Shown: piece after piece, positions 36,352 to 44,899 of the stretch
Position numbering within the stretch: position 1 is the first letter of the stretch
How the letters are laid out: each line of letters starts with the position of its first letter
NCBI GenBank assembly: GCA_019351995.1
Contig: JABBOD010000001.1
Location: 104,120-168,119 of the forward strand
Source: Acidobacteriota bacterium
Lineage (GTDB): Bacteria; Actinomycetota; Actinomycetes; Actinomycetales; Microbacteriaceae
Direction: 5' to 3'
DNA: 64,000 nt
The notes under the pieces: model-generated
Database searches by the model: none
Told to the model about the DNA's origin: nothing
The model's input: the letters and a program-made list of their open reading frames with translations, nothing else
Made by a program: the position numbers and the translations under genes

Positions 36352-36520
36352 GACCGGCGGTGCCGGAAACTGAGAGGGGCAAGATCGGGCGCGCAGACTT
36401 CGGATTCGCGTCGCCCGTCGGTGGGGGTAGTCGAAATAACAGGGTGGGTGGGGGACCGCAATCTGCCGCGGCTGAGGGGATGCGACGTGCGGGGGACACG
36501 CCGCTCACGCGACAACCGTC

Positions 36521-36550
36521 AAGTTAGCACGTCCCCTCTTATGGGGACAA
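36521..36550 (-). promoter_or_regulatory. Promoter with GTCCCC-N6-GGGGAC operator, copy 1
   Basis: Read on the (-) strand: -35 TTGTCC (36550-36545), 18-nt spacer, -10 TAACTT (36526-36521). The spacer and -35 contain the palindrome GTCCCC-N6-GGGGAC (36531-36548). The same arrangement stands before the intact LAFTG gene (39778-39806). Overlap of palindrome and promoter suggests a repressor site. Confidence 0.6.
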
Positions 36551-36559
36551 GAGCGAACC

Positions 36560-37468
36560 TCAGTGCACGTACTCGAGGACATCGAATCCAACCGTGCGCA
36601 TCGCCTCCAGCACGCGAAGTCGCGCCGCGATCCCGTCATCTCGGAACTGCACGGACACCGCGTAGGAGACGGCGCTTCGTGGGCCGCGAACAACTCCAGC
36701 TTCGGATCGCACCCCGGCATCGGTGCCGGTCTTATTGACCAGAAGCATCCCGTGATCGACTCCACGATGCGAGAGCGGGTCCAGGCCGAAGGCGCTCGCC
36801 ACCATCGACAGGTCGGCGTTCAGCGACAGCCAGCCCAGCACTCGACTGCTCGTGAGGTTGTCGACGATCTCGCCCCGAGTGAGTGCCGCGAAGAGCCAGC
36901 CGAGTTCAGCAGTCGAACCCACCGACAGTTGCGGAGCATCGTCCGGTCCCCTGCTTTCGCGCACCAGATCGAGGAGCGCGGTTCGCATCAAGCCGAGGGA
37001 CTCGGTGCGGTCCCGTACCGCCTGCAGCCCCACCTCCCGAAGCAGCACGTTGGTGGCGAGGTTGTCGCTGGTGGCCCCCACGAGCGACGCAAGGTCCGCG
37101 ATCGGCAACGACGGCGCCTGCAGATGCTGCCAGATCCCGGCGTCACCCACGGCATCCCGTGAGGTCTTGTCGAGGATGCCGTAGCCCGAGACATCGCGCG
37201 CGCTCAGACGCGCCGACACTTCGATGAGCAAGAGGATCTTGCCGATGCTGGCGGTCGGAAGAACGATCCGCTCGTCGATGCCCAGCAACGAGCGTCCGGT
37301 CTCGAGATCCATCACCGAGGCCGACACCTGGGCACCCTCGTAGGCGAGCTCCCCGAGCGCCGTGAAACTGGTCGCGAAGCTGGCCAGCGGATCGGGGCTT
37401 CGGTGTCGCGGGACTCGCGGCGCGCGCATCCGTTCGCGACGCTCGCGGATATGCGTGACTTCGGTCAC
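36560..37468 (-). CDS. Cytoplasmic class A beta-lactamase-fold serine hydrolase
   Basis: The 302-residue product has the three penicillin-recognising motifs in order and spacing: S-I-G-K at 74-77, S-D-N at 134-136 and K-T-G at 246-248. It lacks a signal peptide (the N-terminus is strongly basic) and I cannot find the omega-loop Glu-x-x-x-Asn of true class A beta-lactamases. So a role in penicillin resistance is doubtful; it is more likely an intracellular serine hydrolase or peptidase of this fold. The start at ATG 37468 is taken because it gives the longest reasonable frame. Confidence 0.75.
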   Translation of the reverse strand: MTEVTHIRERRERMRAPRVPRHRSPDPLASFATSFTALGELAYEGAQVSASVMDLETGRSLLGIDERIVLPTASIGKILLLIEVSARLSARDVSGYGILDKTSRDAVGDAGIWQHLQAPSLPIADLASLVGATSDNLATNVLLREVGLQAVRDRTESLGLMRTALLDLVRESRGPDDAPQLSVGSTAELGWLFAALTRGEIVDNLTSSRVLGWLSLNADLSMVASAFGLDPLSHRGVDHGMLLVNKTGTDAGVRSEAGVVRGPRSAVSYAVSVQFRDDGIAARLRVLEAMRTVGFDVLEYVH

Positions 37469-37545
37469 CGGTCAGCCTTCTCGGGGTGCCTGGGGGTGCG
37501 GCCTATCGTACGCACCCAGCCCCTCGCGCCGCACACCGACCGCGA

Positions 37546-37592
37546 CCCGAGCGACCTCACGCGTGAATCTCAGGGGCGTGAGGTCGCTCGGG
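37546..37592 (-). terminator. Terminator hairpin of the LAFTG surface-protein gene
   Basis: Seventeen perfect base pairs (arms 37546-37562 and 37576-37592, 13-nt loop) begin 16 nt after the stop of the (-) strand gene at 37608. The same arm length and loop length as the hairpin after hemA. Confidence 0.75.
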
Positions 37593-37607
37593 TAAGGGAT
37601 GGACCGT

Positions 37608-39626
37608 TTACCGCAGCGCGAGCGCCCGCCGCACCAGCACCAGCACCAGGCCGAACAGGGCCAGGAACACGGCAAGCACGAGCAGCCCGGTCGGGTTGGA
37701 CCCGGTGAAGGCCAGCGTGCCGTCGTGCAGGGCCAGCGTCGGGAGAGTGCTGCACAGCGCGGCCGTCGCGAAGGTCAGCGTCCAATCCTGCTGTTGACCG
37801 AAGCTGAACCCGAAGTTAGGTCCGTTCGGATCTGCATGGATCGTCACGGTGCGCGCCGACGTCACCGAGTAGGTGCCGGGAGCCACCGGTGAACCGTCAA
37901 CCGTCCAGATCACGCCGTTGGGGGCGTTCAGGTCGTTCGACAGGGTGTAGCTGCCATCTGCGGTACAGCCGAGCTGGGAGGACGTGACAACCGGCGTGAC
38001 GATCGGGTGAGAGACGAGCTGGCCACACACCCCGTCATAGGCGGCGATCGTCAGCGGGAAACTCGCCGGCGACGTCAGCTTGTACCCGGTATCGGCCGCC
38101 ACGGCCACCGTGTACGCCCCCGGAGCCAGCGACGAGGTGGTGCCCGTCGTCCCGTTGAACGGCACCACGCCGTTCGGGCCCGTGATCTGGTAACCGACGT
38201 GCGGGGTGATGACCACCGTGATCACGCCACCCACCAACTGGGAATCCGTGCAGAGCTGATTGGTGTTGCTCGGGTCACCCGCCGCCACGTCGAGCAGCGA
38301 TGGTGTGCCGACGAACGTGTAGTTGACGCAGCCGAGGGTGATCCGCTTCACGATGCCGTCCGCGTGGACGCCTGAACCGAGAGAGAACCCGACGGCCAGA
38401 ACGTGAGCGTTCGGGTACAGCGCGAGCCAGTCGTTCAGCGTGCCGTGGCGAGCGGAGCCGAAGCCGCCGGTCGTCATCGAGGCCGGGAGCGTCGGCGATC
38501 CGGGCAGAGTGCCCGAGTTGCTCAGCCACCAGTCGGTGCCGCCATAGACCGCTTCGCCGACCAGGATGCCGTCCGGCGTTCCATCGTTGTTGAAGTCGAC
38601 GACCTGCTGCAGTCCCGGCGCAATGCCAGTAGTTGCCGTGTAGTCGAGCGAGGCACCCACCGTCTCGGTCCCGGCATGAGCCAGAGCGAAGTCAGTCGGG
38701 TAATAGGCAGCAACCTTGTCGGTTGATGTCGCACCCTCGGTCCAGATGTGCAGACCGTCGGCGGTCACCGCGTAGTGGCCGGTTGCTCGAGTGTCGCTGG
38801 TGTTCCAGCCGGTCAGGTCATGAGAGACGACCGACCCGTAGGTGGTGCACGCCTGCACCGTCGGCGGCGGTGTCACGCAGTCGGCGTTCTTGACGAACTT
38901 CCATGCCTGTCCGAGGCCACCTGGGGCGAGGTACTTCCCGTCTTGAGCCGCGTTCGGGCCGGCGAGTCCCGTCGCGAACAGCGCGTCGAGGGCGGCGGTG
39001 TTGTCGACCTTGCCGTTGATCTGCACATAAACATCAACCTGATACTGAGTGCCGCAGGTGGTGGGAACCGTGACATCGAGTGTCGGCGTAGCCTCACCCT
39101 TGTACTGCGCGACTCCATGCTGAGGGTAGGTGGCCACCGTGCCGTTGTTCGGCGATGGCATCGACCACACGATGGTCTCGTAGCTCACGCTGGCCGCCAC
39201 GACGGGCGCGCACGCCGCTGTCTGGATGTGCTTGGAGAACGAGGACTTGTACGCCCCACCCGGCCATGACTGGCCACTCCCGTTCAGGACCTTCCCGCTG
39301 AGCAGACTCGCGGTCGTGCTGTCGTTCGCGTAGAGGTCGACCTGATAGCTGGTTCCACAGCTCGTGGCTTTGCCGTCGAGCTGGTCGAGGCTTGTGCTGT
39401 TGGTGGGGCCGGTATCCGCCACGTAGCTCTGCGGGAACTTCGGGGTGAAGTTCGGCGAAGCCTGCCACAACACGAGCACGTAGTTCTTCGCCGAATCCGT
39501 GTTTTTCGAATCCGTGTTTTTCGAATCGGAGTTGTTGGTGTCTGCATTCGCGGCACCTGCGCCGACGAGGGCCAAAGCCACGCCGAGAGAGAGCGCCACG
39601 AAGGCAGCGATGAGTCGCTTGATCAT
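37608..39626 (-). CDS. LAFTG-anchored secreted surface protein (class E sortase substrate)
   Basis: The 672-residue product starts at ATG 39626 (site AAGGA 8 nt upstream) with a signal peptide (LIAAFVALSLGVALALVGAG, cleavage after A-N-A near residue 28). Next is a short Ser/Asp/Asn repeat segment, two similar Cys-containing modules of about 110 residues (QYQVDVYV-type repeats), and a region with one calcium-binding-like DFNNDGTPDG. Ig-like stretches follow (ITGPNGVVPFNGTTG). The C-terminus is a sorting signal: L-A-F-T-G at 638-642, a membrane helix and RRALALR. LAxTG is the class E sortase motif of actinobacteria; no sortase gene lies in the window. The function is unknown, perhaps adhesion. 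Slightly lower GC than its neighbours. Confidence 0.82.
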   Translation of the reverse strand: MIKRLIAAFVALSLGVALALVGAGAANADTNNSDSKNTDSKNTDSAKNYVLVLWQASPNFTPKFPQSYVADTGPTNSTSLDQLDGKATSCGTSYQVDLYANDSTTASLLSGKVLNGSGQSWPGGAYKSSFSKHIQTAACAPVVAASVSYETIVWSMPSPNNGTVATYPQHGVAQYKGEATPTLDVTVPTTCGTQYQVDVYVQINGKVDNTAALDALFATGLAGPNAAQDGKYLAPGGLGQAWKFVKNADCVTPPPTVQACTTYGSVVSHDLTGWNTSDTRATGHYAVTADGLHIWTEGATSTDKVAAYYPTDFALAHAGTETVGASLDYTATTGIAPGLQQVVDFNNDGTPDGILVGEAVYGGTDWWLSNSGTLPGSPTLPASMTTGGFGSARHGTLNDWLALYPNAHVLAVGFSLGSGVHADGIVKRITLGCVNYTFVGTPSLLDVAAGDPSNTNQLCTDSQLVGGVITVVITPHVGYQITGPNGVVPFNGTTGTTSSLAPGAYTVAVAADTGYKLTSPASFPLTIAAYDGVCGQLVSHPIVTPVVTSSQLGCTADGSYTLSNDLNAPNGVIWTVDGSPVAPGTYSVTSARTVTIHADPNGPNFGFSFGQQQDWTLTFATAALCSTLPTLALHDGTLAFTGSNPTGLLVLAVFLALFGLVLVLVRRALALR
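39493..39522. repeat. Two tandem 15-bp units in the surface-protein gene
   Basis: A 15-bp unit (GAATCCGTGTTTTTC) occurs twice in direct succession, encoding the duplicated N-T-D-S-K segment just after the signal peptide. Such units can change copy number by slippage without altering the frame. Confidence 0.6.
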
Positions 39627-39740
39627 GGGTAAGCATCCTTGCTGAGAGGAACGTCGCCACGACGTCAGCGCCCGGGGGGACGGGCGCAGAGGTGTCGGGC
39701 TCCCGGTCGACACGGGGGTGAGCCGATCGGGCTAAGGCCG

Positions 39741-39764
39741 CCCTCCCAAGGTTCGGGAGGAGGG
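39741..39764 (-). other. Leader hairpin upstream of the LAFTG gene
   Basis: CCCTCCC and GGGAGG(AGGG) can pair in the about 150-nt 5' leader between the promoter at 39778-39806 and the ATG at 39626. The decayed copy also has a long leader with a hairpin. I see no gene in 39627-39829. Confidence 0.4.
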
Positions 39765-39777
39765 CGCCTCAACATGA

Positions 39778-39806
39778 AACATAGTCGTCCCCCTTGTTGG
39801 GGACAA
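39778..39806 (-). promoter_or_regulatory. Promoter with GTCCCC-N6-GGGGAC operator, copy 2
   Basis: On the (-) strand: -35 TTGTCC (39806-39801), 17-nt spacer, -10 TATGTT (39783-39778). The palindrome GTCCCC-N6-GGGGAC at 39787-39804 overlaps the -35 and fills the spacer. It matches copy 1 at 36531-36548 in arms, spacing and the following AAG. Confidence 0.65.
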
Positions 39807-39829
39807 GGGGCACAGGCGATTGCCCCGAA

Positions 39830-41812
39830 CTACCAGATGCGCACGCGCTCCGCGGGGTCAAGCCACAGCGCGTCGGAATCACTCAGCCCGAAGGCGTCCG
39901 CGAACTCGTCGATGTTGCGCACGATCTGGTTGCACCGGAACTCGTTGGGTGAGTGCGGGTCGATCGAGAGCAGACGCAGCGCCTCCTCATCGCGCAGCTT
40001 GATCTGCCACGCCTGCGCCCAACTGAGGAAGAAGCGCTCGGCACCCGTCATCCCGTCGATGACGGGCGGAATGCCCCCCTCCAGCGACAGAAGATAGGCC
40101 TTCCAGGCGATCGCCAGGCCGCCGAGGTCACCGATGTTCTCGCCGATCGTGAGGGCGCCGTTGACGTGGTGGCCTGGCAGCGCCTGCGGCTCGAGTGCGT
40201 CGTACTGCGCGATGAGTGCGGCGGTGCGCGCCTCGAAGGCGGCGCGGTCCGCATCGGTCCACCAGTTGGTCAGCCTGCCGTCTCCGTCGTACTGCGAGCC
40301 CTGGTCGTCGAAGCCGTGGCCGATCTCGTGGCCGATCACGGCACCGATCGCGCCGAAGTTGGCCGCCGCATCCCGGTGCTCGTCAAAGAACGGATACTGC
40401 AAGATCGCCGCCGGGAACACGATCTCGTTGAACCCGGGGTTGTAATACGCGTTGATCGTCTGCGGCAACATGAACCACTCGTTGCGGTCGATCGGCTTGC
40501 CGATCTTGCCGAGCTCCCGCTGGAACTCGAACTCGGTCGTCGCTCGCACGTTCGCGAGCAGGTCGTCCGGCACGATCACGAGGCTCGAGTAGTCGCGCCA
40601 CTCGGCCGGATAGCCGATCTTGGGCGTGAACTTCGAGAGCTTCTCGAGCGCGCGCGCCCGGGTCTCCTCGGTCATCCACTCGAGGTTCTGGATGCTGCCA
40701 CGGTACGCGTCGATCAGGTGGCCCACCAGGGCATCCATCTCCGTCTTCGCGGTGGGACTGAAGTGCCGCTCGACATAGATGCGACCGACGGCCTCCCCCA
40801 TCGAGCCCTCGACGACCGAGACGGCGCGCTTCCACCGGGCGCGCAGCTCGGGGGTGCCGGTCAGTGTCCTGCCGTAGAACTCGAAGTTGGCCTCGACGAT
40901 CGCCTTCGTCAGGTAGGGGGCGCTCGAGCGGATGAGCTGCCAGCGCAGCCAATCCGTCCAGCTGTCGAGGCGGTCGGCCGTCAGCAGCGTGCCGAGGCCT
41001 TCGACGAAGCTGGGCTCGCGCACGACGACCTCGGCGAATGCGTCGTCGGGTGCGTCGAGAGCTGTGAGCCAGCCGGCGAGCGGCGCCTGTCCCGCCAGCG
41101 TCTCGACCTCGGCCCACGGCATCAGGTTGTATGTCGCCTGGCTGTCACGGGTGCGCACGTTGTCCCAGTGCTGCGCGGCGATCTCGGTCTCCAGCGCGAA
41201 CACCCGTGCTGCACGGTCGGCTGCGGCATCCAGGCCGACGAGAGCGAACATCTTCTCGAGGAACGCCCGGTATGAGATGCGGATGTCGGCGAACTTCTCC
41301 TCGCGGAAGTACGACTCGTCTGGCAGGCCGACGCCGCCCTGCTCGAGGAAGACGAGATACCGCTCCGGGTCTCCGGGGTCGTTGTCGACGAACGCCTGCA
41401 GAAAGCCGCTGGTTCCGAGCCGCTCGACACGGCCGAGTTCGCCGACGAACGCCGGAATGGTGTCCACGGCGTCGACCGCCGCGAGGTCAGCCGCGAGTGC
41501 CGTCAGCCCGAGCTGTTCGATGCGCTCCTCGTCGAGGAAGCTGGCATAGAGGTCGCCGACCTTGCGCGCCTCGGTGCCGGGTTCGGCCGTCTGCGATTCC
41601 TCGATGATGGCGCGGACGGCGCGCTCCGCCTCTTCGGCGAGCACCGAGAACGAGCCGTAGCGAGCTTTGTCGCTGGGAATCTCGGTGCGGGCGATCCACC
41701 TGCCGTTGACATGACGGAAGAGGTCGTCCTGCGGCCGGATCGACGGATCGAGTTCCTCGGTGGCGATCCCGGAGCTCACGGGCTGGTCGGGCGTTTGCGG
41801 CGCGGACGTCAT
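39830..41812 (-). CDS. pepO: M13-family zinc metallopeptidase (PepO/neprilysin type)
   Basis: The 660-residue product has the zinc motif H-E-I-G-H near residues 495-499 (AVIGHEIGHGFDDQGS), the third-ligand motif ENIGDLGGLA, the substrate loop NAYYNPGFNEIVFPAA, and a C-terminal VRIW typical of the family. No signal peptide is visible, so it is probably cytoplasmic, like most actinobacterial PepO proteins, acting as an oligopeptidase. Transcribed away from the divergent epimerase gene. Confidence 0.93.
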   Translation of the reverse strand: MTSAPQTPDQPVSSGIATEELDPSIRPQDDLFRHVNGRWIARTEIPSDKARYGSFSVLAEEAERAVRAIIEESQTAEPGTEARKVGDLYASFLDEERIEQLGLTALAADLAAVDAVDTIPAFVGELGRVERLGTSGFLQAFVDNDPGDPERYLVFLEQGGVGLPDESYFREEKFADIRISYRAFLEKMFALVGLDAAADRAARVFALETEIAAQHWDNVRTRDSQATYNLMPWAEVETLAGQAPLAGWLTALDAPDDAFAEVVVREPSFVEGLGTLLTADRLDSWTDWLRWQLIRSSAPYLTKAIVEANFEFYGRTLTGTPELRARWKRAVSVVEGSMGEAVGRIYVERHFSPTAKTEMDALVGHLIDAYRGSIQNLEWMTEETRARALEKLSKFTPKIGYPAEWRDYSSLVIVPDDLLANVRATTEFEFQRELGKIGKPIDRNEWFMLPQTINAYYNPGFNEIVFPAAILQYPFFDEHRDAAANFGAIGAVIGHEIGHGFDDQGSQYDGDGRLTNWWTDADRAAFEARTAALIAQYDALEPQALPGHHVNGALTIGENIGDLGGLAIAWKAYLLSLEGGIPPVIDGMTGAERFFLSWAQAWQIKLRDEEALRLLSIDPHSPNEFRCNQIVRNIDEFADAFGLSDSDALWLDPAERVRIW

Positions 41813-41831
41813 GGTGGAAGCCTAAGAGACT

Positions 41832-42812
41832 ATGGCTCAACGCGTCCTGATCATCGGCGGCAACGGCATCATCAGCGGGTCGGTCACCCGTCTGGCCCTC
41901 GAGCGCGGCATGGCGGTGACTCTGCTCAACCGCGGCACCTCGACGACGCGGCACGCGATCGCCGGCGTCGAGTCCCTGATCGGCGACGCGGGGGATGCTG
42001 CCTCGTTGCGTGCCGCCGTCGGCGATCGCGAGTTCGACGTTGTCGCCAACTTCCGCGCCTTCACTCCCGACCAGGTCGCGGCCGACATCGAACTCTTCTC
42101 CGGCCGCACCGGGCAGTACGTCTTCATCTCCTCCGCCTCGGCGTATCAGAAGCCGATCGCGCATCTGCCGATCGTCGAGTCGACGCCGCTGCGCAATCCG
42201 TTCTGGGAGTATTCGCGCAACAAGATCGCCTGCGAGGATCTGCTGGTGAGCGCGTACCGCGCGAGCGGTTTCCCGATGACGATCGTCAGGCCGTCGCACA
42301 CCTACGACGCGACGCTCGTCCCCCTTGACGGTGGATGGACCGCGCTCGACCGACTGCGGAGAGGGGTGCCGATCGTGCTGCACGGCGACGGCACGTCGCT
42401 GTGGACCCTGACCAACTCCCGCGACTTCGCCGGCGCGTTCGTGGGGCTGCTCGGCAATCCCCACGCGATCGGCTCCGCCGTCCAGATCACCTCCGACGAG
42501 TCGCTCACCTGGGACGCGATCGCGGAACTGCTGGCGAACGCCATGGGGGTCGCACCCAGCATCGTGCACGTCGCCAGTGAAACGCTGGCCAGGTACGTTC
42601 CCTACGGCGACGGGTTGCTCGGCGACAAGGCGCACAGCGTCGTCTTCGACAACTCACGGGTGAAATCGCTTGTCCCGGGATGGCACGCCGTGATCCCCTT
42701 CCACGACGGGGCTCGCGAGATCGTCGACTGGTACCTCGCGGATCCGGCCCGGCAACAGGTGGACGGGGAACTCGATGCCGCGTACGACCGTCTGGTCGAG
42801 CGGTTCGGCTGA
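41832..42812 (+). CDS. NAD-dependent epimerase/dehydratase (extended SDR)
   Basis: A 326-residue extended short-chain dehydrogenase: N-terminal nucleotide-binding fold (RVLIIGGNGIISGSVTRLAL), a VFISSASAY strand with the catalytic Ser region, a later YSRNKIACE in the position of the Y-x-x-x-K pair, and RPSHTYD. The nucleotide sugar or other substrate is unknown. The ATG is only 19 nt from the divergent pepO start, with a TAAGAG box just upstream, so its mRNA leader must be very short. Confidence 0.85.
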   Translation: MAQRVLIIGGNGIISGSVTRLALERGMAVTLLNRGTSTTRHAIAGVESLIGDAGDAASLRAAVGDREFDVVANFRAFTPDQVAADIELFSGRTGQYVFISSASAYQKPIAHLPIVESTPLRNPFWEYSRNKIACEDLLVSAYRASGFPMTIVRPSHTYDATLVPLDGGWTALDRLRRGVPIVLHGDGTSLWTLTNSRDFAGAFVGLLGNPHAIGSAVQITSDESLTWDAIAELLANAMGVAPSIVHVASETLARYVPYGDGLLGDKAHSVVFDNSRVKSLVPGWHAVIPFHDGAREIVDWYLADPARQQVDGELDAAYDRLVERFG

Positions 42813-42815
42813 TCG

Positions 42816-43304
42816 CTACTCGGCGTGCCCGGGCGCGCCGCGCTCCGCCTCCCACTCCGCGAGGAGCGCCGGCATCCGCCTCTCCAGGAACTCGAAGAAG
42901 GCACCGAGCTCGGCGACCCGCGCCTGCGCGACCGGCCGGTCGCCGAGCCTCTGAGCGGCGTCGGTGATCATCTCGGCCAGGTGCCGGTAGCGGCCGTGGA
43001 CCTGCAGCGATCCGGTGTACCACGGTGTCTCGCCGAGGGCGTAGACGTGTTTGCGACTTCCCGGCTGGGTGACGACGCGCACGAAGCGCAGGGCCTGCAG
43101 GTAGCGGACCGCGACGGAGATCGCAGCGGGGCTCACCCCGAGTTGCTCACTCAGTTCGGCCGCGGTCAGCCGCCCCGATTCGGTGACCGTGATCGCCATG
43201 ATCACGAAGGCGGGGATCCGCGGGAAACCCTGGCTCGCGAGATCCGCGCCGACGCGTGCGACGAAGTCGGCGGCAGCTCCATCGGCCGCACCGCCCTGGC
43301 TCAC
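42816..43304 (-). CDS. GbsR/MarR-type repressor of the adjacent ABC exporter
   Basis: A 162-residue winged-helix protein (RIPAFVIMAITVTESGRLTAAELSE; VSPAAISVAVRYLQALRFV) with a C-terminal dimer helix region ending GAFFEFLERRMPALLAEWE. The GTG start at 43304 overlaps the permease stop by 4 nt, so it is the third gene of ABC-ATPase-permease-regulator. Probably binds the TTCACAA palindrome at the operon promoter and answers to a drug or metabolite. Confidence 0.86.
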   Translation of the reverse strand: MSQGGAADGAAADFVARVGADLASQGFPRIPAFVIMAITVTESGRLTAAELSEQLGVSPAAISVAVRYLQALRFVRVVTQPGSRKHVYALGETPWYTGSLQVHGRYRHLAEMITDAAQRLGDRPVAQARVAELGAFFEFLERRMPALLAEWEAERGAPGHAE

Positions 43305-44899
43305 GAGCTGAGTTCCCGCCGCCGCACCAGCACCAAGGCCAGCGCGACGAGCGCGGCATCCACCACCAGGAGAACGACCGTCGGACCCCAGTCGGTGAAC
43401 GGTACCGAGGGCACGTGACTGAAGGGGCTCGTGTCGAGCACGCCGGTCGGAAGCGTCAGCAGCGGACCGAACAGCCCGATCACGATCGCCGCCGCGAACA
43501 CCAGCCAGGCGAGCAGGATCGACGCGCGCGGCACGATCGCGATCAGCACGGCTGCGGCGGCGACGATGGTGAACGCGGCCGGGAGTTCTGCGAGCGCCTG
43601 TTCGACGGCGCGCCAGCTGTCCGATAGACGTCCGGATGCCGCCAAGCCCGCGAAAGCCGCAATTCCCGCGAGCACAAGCACCACCGCCACGGCCGCCAGT
43701 CCGACGGCGAGCGCCGACCCGAGCCAACGCGCTCGGCTCACCGCCAGGGCGAGCAGCGGCTCGGCCCGGCCGTCGGTCTCGTCGCCGCGAACCCGAAGGA
43801 CGGCCTGGATTCCGGCCGCGGCCGCCATCATCCCGGTCATGAGCATGATCGCCCCGATCAGGAGCCCGACGGTGTCCTGCCTGTTCGGCGCGAACGCCTT
43901 CAGCACCTGCGTGATCTGGGGATTGCTGGCGGCAACTCCCGCCACGGCGTTCGTCAGTGTGCCGATCAACGCGCCGAGGAGCACACCGCCGACCGCCCAC
44001 GCGATCAGGGCGCCCCGCGCCAGCCGAGCCGCGAGTCCGAGCATCGAGCGGAGTCCCACTCCCGCATGCGCCGGACCCGAACGCTCGGGCAGCAGGCTCG
44101 CCCCGAGGTCACGGCGGGCGTGCACGGCGAAGGCGATCCCGCCGGCGAGCGCGGCGAGCGCGAGGGGGAGCAGCGCGGGTCCAACCCGATTCTCGGTGAA
44201 GGCGAAGCTCTGCTGGGCCCAGCCGATCGGCGAGAGCCACGATGGCCAGGAGGGCGTGAGGGTGAGTTTCTCGAAGTGGGGCGTACCGAGCGCATCGCCG
44301 GCACCCCGGAGCGCATACGCGAGCAACACGGCCACCACGCCGATCGAGTTGGCTGAGCGGGAGGTCGCGGCCAGCTCCCCGGCCAGCATTCCGACGCCGA
44401 GGAAGGCGAGTCCGCAGCTCGTCAACCCCGTGGCAGCGACGAGAGCGCCGGTGCCGTCGTATCCGGCGACGAGAAAGCCGAGCGCGCTCAACACCCCAAG
44501 CACCAGGTTCGCCAGGAGCCCGAGCATCGCTGTCGCCACGAGCGGGGCGAGCCGCCCGATCGCGCCGGCGGCGAGGAGTTCTCGGCGCCCCTGCTCTTCG
44601 TCGGCGCGGCCATGCCGGGTGGCGAAGAAGGTGTTCATGAGTCCCCCCGCGACGGCGAGGAAGGCAAACACCTGGAACCACAGCAACGATCCCGCGGAAT
44701 CGCCGTTCGGAATCCCGCGCAACGCAAGCAGCGACGGCGTCGCCAGCCCCAGCTGCAGCACCGCCGCGCGCGCGGCAGCACCCGTGAACTCGGACGACAC
44801 CGCGGCTGCGCTGCCCGCCAGCAGGACGGCGATCGCGACGATCCAGATCGACAGGACCACGCGATCCCGGCGCAGCTGTTGCCCCAGCACCGCCATCAC
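43301..44899 (-). CDS. ABC exporter permease (polyketide/antibiotic exporter type)
   Basis: A 532-residue membrane protein with about 12 helices in two similar halves, the pattern of actinobacterial exporters annotated as polyketide-antibiotic (tetronasin-resistance) permeases. NTFFATRHGRADEEQGRRELL and VRGDETDGRAEPLLALAV are equivalent motifs in each half (D-E-E/T-G-R). The GTG at 44899 overlaps the ATPase stop. Works with the adjacent ATPase to export a compound not identified. Confidence 0.85.
   Translation of the reverse strand: MMAVLGQQLRRDRVVLSIWIVAIAVLLAGSAAAVSSEFTGAAARAAVLQLGLATPSLLALRGIPNGDSAGSLLWFQVFAFLAVAGGLMNTFFATRHGRADEEQGRRELLAAGAIGRLAPLVATAMLGLLANLVLGVLSALGFLVAGYDGTGALVAATGLTSCGLAFLGVGMLAGELAATSRSANSIGVVAVLLAYALRGAGDALGTPHFEKLTLTPSWPSWLSPIGWAQQSFAFTENRVGPALLPLALAALAGGIAFAVHARRDLGASLLPERSGPAHAGVGLRSMLGLAARLARGALIAWAVGGVLLGALIGTLTNAVAGVAASNPQITQVLKAFAPNRQDTVGLLIGAIMLMTGMMAAAAGIQAVLRVRGDETDGRAEPLLALAVSRARWLGSALAVGLAAVAVVLVLAGIAAFAGLAASGRLSDSWRAVEQALAELPAAFTIVAAAAVLIAIVPRASILLAWLVFAAAIVIGLFGPLLTLPTGVLDTSPFSHVPSVPFTDWGPTVVLLVVDAALVALALVLVRRRELSS

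Noticed and set aside
35187..36515. A 442-residue (-) frame through hemA and the gap after it
   Set aside because: Most is antisense to hemA; only the short sorting-signal part makes sense, and it is reported as a relic.
36001..36738. A 245-residue (+) frame in the gap after hemA
   Set aside because: No ribosome site or domain, Arg-rich shadow composition, and it crosses two hairpins and the operator palindrome.
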